Source: Bacteroidia bacterium
GTDB lineage: Bacteria; Bacteroidota; Bacteroidia; Bacteroidales; CAJPTX01
Length of the DNA: 64,000 nt
Direction: 5' to 3'
Assembly: GCA_002749065.1 (NCBI GenBank)
Contig: PDTX01000001.1
Span: forward strand, 1 to 64,000
Below the pieces are notes generated by a model, which saw only the letters and a program-made list of their open reading frames with translations, made no database searches and was not told where the DNA came from. Positions within the stretch are counted from its first letter, which is position 1, and every line of letters starts with the position of its first letter. Below, piece after piece: positions 57,620 to 64,000 of the stretch. The translations under genes and the position numbers were made by a program.

Positions 57620-58129
57620 TTAGTCGGTTGGCTGGGTGCTGTCCTTGCGCTTGGCGTACTTCTCGAGGGTCGTCTCGAGGATGTCGCGCTCCTGGCCGCT
57701 GAGCATGACGATGCTGACCCGCGGGTAGACGAAGACCTGGCCACCCCGCCCCTGGCGCAGGAGCAGGTAGCGGCGGCCCATCCCCTCCCGGACGAAGCGG
57801 TAGCTGTCGAGCTCGCTCAGGGGGATTTGGAACTCCTCCTTGCGGCTGTTGAGGGGGCGGATTCGGTAGTGGCGGATGAGTAGGCGGCCGGGGACGATGG
57901 TGTCGGAGATGTAGACGTAGCCGTAGTCCCGGAGGATGAGGGAGACGTACCAGAGGATGTAGAGCAGGGGCAGGGCCAGGTAGATGTAGGGGCGGCTGAT
58001 GCCGTGGCCATCGAGCCAGTAGCGCAGGGGCGAGAGGTGTACGACGGCCAGCAGGATGATGATGATGATGGCCAGCAGCTGCTTGGTGATCTGCAGCTTC
58101 ACGGTGCGTTTCCCGGTGTCTATGAGCAT
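57620..58129 (-). CDS. Membrane protein with PH-like C-terminal domain, unknown function
   Basis: 169 residues: two membrane helices (about 15-35 and 46-66) then about 95 soluble residues with the strand pattern of a bacterial PH-like domain ('GYVYISDTIVPGRLLIRHYR', 'PLSELDSYRFVREGMGRRYL'). No specific function is known. Ten bases upstream of dprA. Confidence 0.65.
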   Translation of the reverse strand: MLIDTGKRTVKLQITKQLLAIIIIILLAVVHLSPLRYWLDGHGISRPYIYLALPLLYILWYVSLILRDYGYVYISDTIVPGRLLIRHYRIRPLNSRKEEFQIPLSELDSYRFVREGMGRRYLLLRQGRGGQVFVYPRVSIVMLSGQERDILETTLEKYAKRKDSTQPTD

Positions 58130-58150
58130 GGTATTTCGGTTTGTGTGTTC

Positions 58151-58687
58151 TTACTGCAGGGGGTAGCGTAGCCAGGTGATGCGGTACACCACGGCGGCGT
58201 TCTCGGGTATCTTCTTCCCGTCGCCCATCAGGCCGTAGGCCAGGTGCGGGGGTACGATGGCCAGAGCCTGCTGGCCCGGGGCCATGCGCCCGATGACCTC
58301 CTCGAGGCCCATGGGGGCATCCCGCTTCCCGAGCACGAACTCGAGGGGCTGGATGGTGTCGGCGCTGGCGCAGGGCGTGTCGTCGAGCAGGGTGGCCGTG
58401 TAGGCTATGGCGACCTTGACCCCCTCCTGGGCCTGCTGGCCCACGGGGCGACCGTAGATGCGGTAGTACAGCCCCTGGCCGTTGCTCTGGAGCGAGTCCA
58501 TGGACTTCCGCCGCATGTACGACTGGATTTGCAGCTCGCTCCGGTTGGCGCTCAGCTCGTTGGCCCGCTCGAGGTCGTGCCGCACGGTGCTGGTCGGCTG
58601 CTGGCCGGAGGGGGGCCTGGGCGTATCGCAGGCCGCGAGGGCGAGCAGGAGTAGGCAGGGCAGGGCGTGGCGTAGGGTCTGTGGCAT
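58151..58687 (-). CDS. FKBP-type peptidyl-prolyl isomerase lipoprotein
   Basis: 178 residues. Lipobox 'LALAAC' gives Cys20. A helical spacer precedes the FKBP domain (about 80-176): 'GVKVAIAYTATLLDDT', 'LEFVLGKRDAPMGLEEVIGR', 'MAPGQQALAIVPPHLAYGLM', 'PENAAVVYRITWLRY'. It resembles the GldI-type FKBP lipoproteins of Bacteroidota, which help exported proteins fold. Whether it acts with gliding or type IX secretion here is not shown. Confidence 0.88.
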   Translation of the reverse strand: MPQTLRHALPCLLLLALAACDTPRPPSGQQPTSTVRHDLERANELSANRSELQIQSYMRRKSMDSLQSNGQGLYYRIYGRPVGQQAQEGVKVAIAYTATLLDDTPCASADTIQPLEFVLGKRDAPMGLEEVIGRMAPGQQALAIVPPHLAYGLMGDGKKIPENAAVVYRITWLRYPLQ

Positions 58688-58699
58688 GATGCTGGGGTG

Positions 58700-59446
58700 T
58701 TAGTCCTCGATGTCGATGTCTTCGGTGAACAGGCGGGGCAGGTCCGACGGGGCGACGATGCCCACGAGGGCGGACTGGGGCGTTCCCTCGGCCGTGACCA
58801 GGAGCGACTGGAGGTACCTCCCGTGCTCTATGCTGCGGCGGAAGAGGTACACGGCATCGGCGATGCTGGCGTTCCGCGGGACGATGGCGTACTCCCGGCT
58901 TGAGCAGAAGGGCAGCACATCGTCCACGGTCCTGCCCATGATGCGCTCCAGCGGGAGGTGCTTGCCGTCCTGGTCTGGGTGCGCGAGTAGGCTCCCTATC
59001 CAGGTGGTGATGCTCTTGGCGGTAATCAGGCCGCAGATGCCCTCCTGGCCGATGATGGGGCAGCGCTGGAAATTCCGCGCCCGGAACGTGGCGATGACCT
59101 CCGCGATGGTGGTGTGCCGGGGCACATGGTAGGGGTGCTGGGTCATGTAGTCGGCGATGATGGGGGGCTGGGCGAGCTGGTCGCGGATGCGCTCAATCTC
59201 GGCCACGACCTCGTCGTGCGGCTCGGCGATGATGAAGTCCTCGCGCATGCTGTGCACGATGGCGTTGCGCAGCTTGGCGAACTGGCGCAGGGTGTCGTAG
59301 TGGAGGCGTATCTGCGCGTCGTGCCGCCTGAGCATGTTGAGGAGCTGGGCGAAGCCGCCGGGCTTGTGCCGGCCCATGCGGTCGGTCAGCTCGGCCTCGA
59401 TGTCGTTGAAGGCGGTGAGGAAGCGATTGGAATTCTCGTGGTGCAT
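58700..59446 (-). CDS. CBS-domain pair protein
   Basis: 248 residues. An N-terminal helical domain (about 1-95, 'FNDIEAELTDRMGRHKPGGF', 'LRQFAKLRNAIVHSM') resembles HEPN-like 'RNAIVH' segments. Two CBS motifs follow: 'VPRHTTIAEVIATFRARNFQ' with 'GLITAKSITTWI', and 'IVPRNASIADAVYLFRR' with 'GIVAPSDLPRLF'. CBS pairs bind adenine nucleotides and act as sensors. The effector partner is unknown. Twelve bases upstream of the FKBP gene. Confidence 0.82.
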   Translation of the reverse strand: MHHENSNRFLTAFNDIEAELTDRMGRHKPGGFAQLLNMLRRHDAQIRLHYDTLRQFAKLRNAIVHSMREDFIIAEPHDEVVAEIERIRDQLAQPPIIADYMTQHPYHVPRHTTIAEVIATFRARNFQRCPIIGQEGICGLITAKSITTWIGSLLAHPDQDGKHLPLERIMGRTVDDVLPFCSSREYAIVPRNASIADAVYLFRRSIEHGRYLQSLLVTAEGTPQSALVGIVAPSDLPRLFTEDIDIED

Positions 59447-59491
59447 GGCGTGGCGCTTTTCGTGATGTCTAGTCTAGGTGCTGGCGGTGGG

Positions 59492-60079
59492 CTAAGCGTG
59501 GCCCACTCCGTGGAGGTCCTTGGGTTTGCTGCCTAGGGCTGTGGCCAGCTGCCCTTCGGTCGTGATGCCCAGCTCCCGCTGTATCTGCAGGAAGATGTGC
59601 GCGCAGGCCTGGGCGTCGGCCAGGGCCTGATGGTGGGTAAAGTCGCGGTACCCGTAGTGGGTCGCGACGGTCGGTAGCCTGTAGTTGCTGAGGGTCACGC
59701 CCCGCAGCTTGGTGGCCCGGCGGGCCATCTGCAGGGTGCAGAGGTAGCGTAGGTCCGGGGCGGGGAGGCCGTAGTGGTGGACGGTGGCCCTGAGGACCCC
59801 GATGTCGAAGGGGGCGTTGTGCGCGACGAGCAGCCTCCCGTCGATGCGGGGCAGCATCTCGGGCCAGAGCGCCGCGAAGGTTGGCTGGTGGTCGGTGTCG
59901 CGGCGCGCGATGCCGTGGATGTGGGTGAAGGTGTAGCGGTTCGGCTCGGGGCGGCAGAGGCGGTAGTAGGTGTCGGTGGCCTGGCCCCCCCGCACGTCGA
60001 CCAGCGCGATGGCGCAGACGGAGTGCTGGCTGTAGTTGGCCGTTTCGAAGTCGAGCGCGACGAAGTCCGTGGTTCCCAT
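59492..60079 (-). CDS. DnaQ-like 3'-5' exonuclease (DEDDh)
   Basis: 195 residues with the three exonuclease motifs: 'DFVALDFETANYSQHSVCAI' (ExoI), 'LLVAHNAPFDIGVLRATV' (ExoII) and 'HHQALADAQACAHIFL' (ExoIII, DEDDh type). Such stand-alone proteins act in proofreading, RNA or DNA trimming. It is not long enough to be a fused polymerase epsilon with a C-terminal domain. Lies 22 bases after the chemoreceptor gene. Confidence 0.9.
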   Translation of the reverse strand: MGTTDFVALDFETANYSQHSVCAIALVDVRGGQATDTYYRLCRPEPNRYTFTHIHGIARRDTDHQPTFAALWPEMLPRIDGRLLVAHNAPFDIGVLRATVHHYGLPAPDLRYLCTLQMARRATKLRGVTLSNYRLPTVATHYGYRDFTHHQALADAQACAHIFLQIQRELGITTEGQLATALGSKPKDLHGVGHA

Positions 60080-60101
60080 GGCTTGCTGCTTGGCGTGGTG
60101 G

Positions 60102-61652
60102 TTAGCGGGTGAAGTAGCCGATGGTCTGGTTGAGCTCCTCGACCAGGTCCTCCAGCTGGGCCGCGGCCTCCCGCATCTGCCGGGAGTTGCTGGCGTTGCT
60201 CTGCGTCACGCCGTTGAGCAGCTGCATGGATTCGGCGACCTGCGTGGCCCCCTGGGCAATGCTCCGGGAGGCCGCCGAGAGCTCCTCTATCATGATCACG
60301 TTGCGGTTCTCGTCCTGCTCCACCTGGAGCGCGCCCCGCTCCGACTTCTGCGACGCCTGCATGGTCTTGGCCGAGAGGGTCACGATCTGCTCGGCGGCGG
60401 TCTTGACCCTATCGGCGAGCTTGCGCACCTCCGAGGCGACCACGGCGAAGCCCCGGCCTGCCTCCCCGGCCCGGGCCGCCTCCACCGCGGCGTTGAGCGC
60501 GAGGATGTTGGTCTGGTCGGCGATGCCCTGCACGATGCCTATCCCCTCCGCGATTTCCTCCACCGCGGTGCGCGTTTCCAGGGCGAGCCGCCGGTTGGTC
60601 CGCATGCGCTGGAGGGTCTGCTGGACGATGGCCACGGAGTCCTGGGCCGTGTCGGCCATGGTGTTGGTGCTGGTGTTGATGCCCTGTATGGTGTTGGCGA
60701 TCTGCTGCGCGGAGGTGGCCTGCGCCGCCGCGCCGCCGGAGAGGCTGCTGGCCGAGCTGGCAATCTGCTGGCCCATGGTGTAGAGCTGCCCGCTGAGGTG
60801 CTCGAGGTGCTCGATGACGCTGGCCAGCTGCCCGCGCATGAGGATGAGGTCCCGCTTGAGGCCCTGGGCCCCCCCCTCCTGCTCGGTGGGCCGGAGGTCG
60901 CCCTGGGATATCCGGGCGGCCATGCGGGCCATGTCCGCGGGCTCGCCCCCCAGCACGCGGATGACGCGCAGGCGGACCACCAGGCTCGAGACGGCCGCCG
61001 CGACCAGCAGCAGGAAGAGGAGCAGGTAGGTGATGACCTTGAGCACCCCGACCCGCCGCGAGGTGCTATCGATCACGCTGTGGGAGTGCTCCGTCACCAG
61101 GTCCTGGAAGTAGCCCAGCTGCGTGGCGATGGAGTCCTTCAGCCCCCAGTACCGGTCGCCGAACACCAGCGTCACGGCCTGGCGCTTGAGCAGCTTCTTC
61201 TGCACCGAGCTGGTCGGCGAGCTCAGGCTCTCCATGCGCTCGATGAGCTGGCTGGCCTTCTCCTCCGACTGGGCCAGCACCCGCGCCAGGCTGTCGGCCG
61301 CGCGGAAGGCGACCATCTCCTCCCGGGTCGCCTGATGCTCGATGAGGAACTGCTCCACCGTCCCGACCCGCTCGTCCGGCCAGGGGGCCTCGCCCCGCTG
61401 CATGGCCCGGATGGCCAGGTACTTGTCCCACCACTTCCGCTCGCCGGTGGTGATGTACTGCTGGGCGAACTGGGTGAGCAGGTCGGAGGACCAGTCCAGG
61501 TTCTGGTTGATCCGGATCAGGACCTCGTTGCGCAGGAAGGTTTCCCGGAGCTGGGCCTGCGACTGCATCAGCAGCAGGGTCGAGACCAGCATCCCCACGA
61601 TGAGCATGGAGAAGGCTATGAGGATGGCCCGGAGGATGGTTCTAATCTGCAT
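60102..61652 (-). CDS. Methyl-accepting chemotaxis protein
   Basis: 516 residues. Membrane helices at about 8-28 and 190-212 enclose a helical periplasmic sensor (about 30-190, four-helix type). A HAMP-like segment follows, then a signalling domain with the tip '[20 protein letters not shown]' and '[20 protein letters not shown]', which binds CheA/CheW. No che or flagellar genes lie in the window; in a phylum mostly without flagella the output may be a non-flagellar che pathway. First gene of the six-gene operon. Confidence 0.93.
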   Translation of the reverse strand: MQIRTILRAILIAFSMLIVGMLVSTLLLMQSQAQLRETFLRNEVLIRINQNLDWSSDLLTQFAQQYITTGERKWWDKYLAIRAMQRGEAPWPDERVGTVEQFLIEHQATREEMVAFRAADSLARVLAQSEEKASQLIERMESLSSPTSSVQKKLLKRQAVTLVFGDRYWGLKDSIATQLGYFQDLVTEHSHSVIDSTSRRVGVLKVITYLLLFLLLVAAAVSSLVVRLRVIRVLGGEPADMARMAARISQGDLRPTEQEGGAQGLKRDLILMRGQLASVIEHLEHLSGQLYTMGQQIASSASSLSGGAAAQATSAQQIANTIQGINTSTNTMADTAQDSVAIVQQTLQRMRTNRRLALETRTAVEEIAEGIGIVQGIADQTNILALNAAVEAARAGEAGRGFAVVASEVRKLADRVKTAAEQIVTLSAKTMQASQKSERGALQVEQDENRNVIMIEELSAASRSIAQGATQVAESMQLLNGVTQSNASNSRQMREAAAQLEDLVEELNQTIGYFTR

Positions 61653-61696
61653 ACTATATATAGTGTCGCCCTGGTTCTACTTTTCGGCATTTGCGC

Positions 61697-61704
61697 TATC
61701 TTTG
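61697..61704 (+). promoter_or_regulatory. -7-like element upstream of the MFS gene
   Basis: TATCTTTG, exact -7 match on the plus strand, 152 bases before the MFS start, giving a long leader that contains the hairpin at 61811. Confidence 0.45.
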
Positions 61705-61810
61705 GGTCGCCTTTTGGGGGCTGAGCTCAGCGTAACCGCCCTTTCTCCTCTGGCATCTAGCCGGTTACGCTACGTTCCGCGTGGCGAAGATAAGCAAATT
61801 AATTCGGACA

Positions 61811-61833
61811 CGGCCCGCCCGCCGGGCGGGCCG
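61811..61833 (+). repeat. Perfect GC hairpin in the MFS leader
   Basis: CGGCCCGCCC-GCC-GGGCGGGCCG: 10 perfect pairs with a 3-base loop, 23 bases before the ATG. No T run follows, so it is not a usual terminator; it may block translation initiation or act as an operator. Confidence 0.55.
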
Positions 61834-61855
61834 CAACATTCGGGGGCACTGATCT

Positions 61856-63328
61856 ATGACGAAAGAGGGTACGGGCAAGACGATGCGCGACGCGCGGTGG
61901 GCGCGGTGGTTGGTCCTCCTGCTCCTCTCGCAGGTGACGCTGATTGCCTTCCTCTTCACGGACCTCCTCTCCCCGCTCAAGAGCGTGCTGGAGCGCGACC
62001 TGCTCTGGGACGCAACGACCTTCGGCACCTACAGCGGCTCGAGCTACTTCCTGAACGTTTTCGCCGGCTTCCTGGTCTTCGCCGGCTTCATCGTGGACAG
62101 CCTCGGCCTGCGGGGCGGCACCCGCATCGCCGGCGGCATCATGCTCCTGGGCGCCTGGCTGGAGTTCTACGGCCTCACGGACACCTTCCGCGCCAGCGCC
62201 CTGCACGGGTGGCTCGGCGGCTGGTGGACCTCCATGCCCCCGACGGCCAAGATGGCCTCCCTGGGCCTGACCCTCTTCGGCTGCGGCGCCGCGATGATGG
62301 CGGTGGTGGTCACCAAGGCCCTGGTCAAGTGGTTCGGCGAGCGGGAAATCGCAACGGCCATGTCGCTGCAGATGGCCACAACCCGCATCGGCATGGCCCT
62401 GGCCGCCTTCGCGGGCGTGTACATCTACGCGTGGGACCTGCTCCCCGGCGCGCAAATAGCGCAACCCGTCCTGATGGGCAGCCTGCTGCTGGTGCTGGGC
62501 GTCGCGGGCGGATGGGCATTCTGCGCGTTCGACAGGCGGCTCGACCTCGAGCTCGGCGACCGGGAGGTCCACCGCGGCGCCCCCATCCGCCTGGCCACCA
62601 TCACCCAGCTGCTGCGCAACCGCGCCTACCTGCTCATAGCCCTCTTCGTCCTCATCTACTACATGGGCGTGTTCCCATTCCAGAAGTTCGCCGTCGACAT
62701 GCTCCACCACCAGCTGGGCATGAGCGAGATGCGCGTCGGGCTCATCTTCTCCCTCTACCCCATCGGCGCGGCCCTGGTCACGCCCCTTTTCGGCATGCTG
62801 CTCGACCGCCGGGGCTACGGCCTCACCATGTGCATCGTAGGGAGCGGATGCATGATGAGCGGCCACGCCATCTTCGCCTTCCTCCCCCCGGGCCAGGTGG
62901 GCATGTCGCTGGCCATCGTGGGCATACTCCTGCAGGCCCTCTCCCTGGGCCTGGTCACCGCCTCCATCTGGCCCCTCCTCCCCCGCGTCGTGCGCATCGA
63001 GAACTTCGGGACCTCCCTCTCGCTCATATTCTGGATAGAGAACTGGGGGCTATTCGGCGGGCCCGTGGCCATCGGCCGCCTCCTGGATGCCACCAACCTC
63101 TCCCCGGCCGAAATCCGCACCCTGGAGCGGGCCGGCCAGGCAATCCCCCCGACCAACTACCAGCCCTCGATGCTCTGCTTCGTCGCGATCGGGCTGCTGG
63201 CCACCGCCACCGCGGCATGGATGTGGCGCGAAGATCGCCGCCGCGGCTGGGGGATGGAGAAGCGAAAAACGGCCCAGCCAGGCCCGCAGGCCCGCGGCGC
63301 CCACCCGGAAAGGCTGGAACGCTTATAA
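61856..63328 (+). CDS. Major facilitator superfamily transporter
   Basis: 490 residues with twelve predicted membrane helices and a longer loop near the middle (about 225-250). MFS features: 'SPLKSVLERDLLWDATTFG' after the first helix, 'GFIVDSLGLRGGTRIAGGIM' as the loop 2-3 motif (Asp, Gly, Arg) and 'GMLLDRRGYGLTMCIVGSG' as its second copy. No specific substrate motif is recognised. The gene has a hairpin in its leader and no close operon partner. Confidence 0.88.
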   Translation: MTKEGTGKTMRDARWARWLVLLLLSQVTLIAFLFTDLLSPLKSVLERDLLWDATTFGTYSGSSYFLNVFAGFLVFAGFIVDSLGLRGGTRIAGGIMLLGAWLEFYGLTDTFRASALHGWLGGWWTSMPPTAKMASLGLTLFGCGAAMMAVVVTKALVKWFGEREIATAMSLQMATTRIGMALAAFAGVYIYAWDLLPGAQIAQPVLMGSLLLVLGVAGGWAFCAFDRRLDLELGDREVHRGAPIRLATITQLLRNRAYLLIALFVLIYYMGVFPFQKFAVDMLHHQLGMSEMRVGLIFSLYPIGAALVTPLFGMLLDRRGYGLTMCIVGSGCMMSGHAIFAFLPPGQVGMSLAIVGILLQALSLGLVTASIWPLLPRVVRIENFGTSLSLIFWIENWGLFGGPVAIGRLLDATNLSPAEIRTLERAGQAIPPTNYQPSMLCFVAIGLLATATAAWMWREDRRRGWGMEKRKTAQPGPQARGAHPERLERL

Positions 63329-63486
63329 AATGCCGTAAAAACACGCCCATGCCCACGGGACATCCGGGACGAAGAATGGGATTAAACCCCTGACTGCAAG
63401 AGGTATAACCCAGTAGAACCATTCTCCGCCCTGCCATTCGCTCCTTAAACCTATTCCATTTAGCGCACTCGGCTAGCGCGTTTTAA

Positions 63487-64000
<514 letters not shown>

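Overview
The window reads as chromosome from a high-GC member of the Bacteroidota, probably an anaerobic Bacteroidales-like lineage. Evidence for this: a type IX secretion sorting domain at the left edge; many promoters of the Bacteroidetes form (TTTG, about 19 bases, TAnnTTTG) and very few Shine-Dalgarno sequences; the gene orders rplU-rpmA-serS and tgt-lptG; a tmRNA tag ending in ALAA; and many lipoproteins with Bacteroidetes-type lipoboxes. Anaerobic metabolism is suggested by a flavodiiron protein gene, an acetate/4-hydroxybutyrate-type CoA-transferase and pyruvate:ferredoxin oxidoreductase. Most genes are very GC-rich, so nearly every gene has long antisense open frames that are not genes.

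Layout. 1-2.0 kb: tail of a type IX cargo gene, a shared terminator and a Na/Pi cotransporter. 2.3-9.4 kb: a three-gene operon of a membrane-anchored VWA protein, a 955-residue tubulin/FtsZ-like GTPase (Tubulin_2 type) and a 770-residue protein of unknown family; this is the best candidate for a poorly described multicomponent system in the window. 9.5-10.7 kb: three small membrane or secreted orphans. 10.9-15.1 kb: housekeeping (rplU, rpmA, serS, ruvC, queD, folK, rlmH). 15.2-17.8 kb: HPt and STAS signalling proteins, CoA-transferase, DUF3467. 17.8-20.4 kb: tmRNA, DUF4197 lipoprotein, and a flavodiiron gene broken by a deletion at a short direct repeat. 20.4-25.6 kb: a secreted coiled-coil protein, then ExbB-ExbD-TonB, RNase HI and a LolC/FtsX-type permease. 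25.6-32.9 kb: tRNA-Ser, tRNA-Pro, an OmpA-family lipoprotein and a large alpha-2-macroglobulin. 33-41 kb: rpsP-rimM, a propeller protein, a methyltransferase remnant without its catalytic core, tgt without its zinc cysteines, lptG and a TonB-C-like lipoprotein.

41-42.6 kb holds trpB on the minus strand behind a complete trp attenuator: promoter, 21-codon leader peptide with tandem Trp codons, antiterminator and terminator. 42.6-48.0 kb is a minus-strand operon (SPOR-like coiled-coil protein, LTA-synthase-type sulfatase, WGR-like protein). 48.1-49.1 kb is a divergent HxlR regulator/SnoaL-like lipoprotein pair with a likely operator. 49.2-52.5 kb is a lower-GC accessory block: a frameshifted Rpn/PD-(D/E)XK gene, a GAD-like/DUF1851 immunity-type gene, and a lipoprotein related to cholesterol-dependent cytolysins. 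52.7-55.2 kb: a YkvI-type transporter and a class III aminotransferase. 55.2-55.75 kb is an AT-rich non-coding stretch. 55.75-61.7 kb: a 3D-domain secreted protein facing a six-gene minus-strand operon (chemoreceptor, exonuclease, CBS, FKBP, PH-like, DprA). 61.8-64 kb: an MFS transporter and the start of nifJ.
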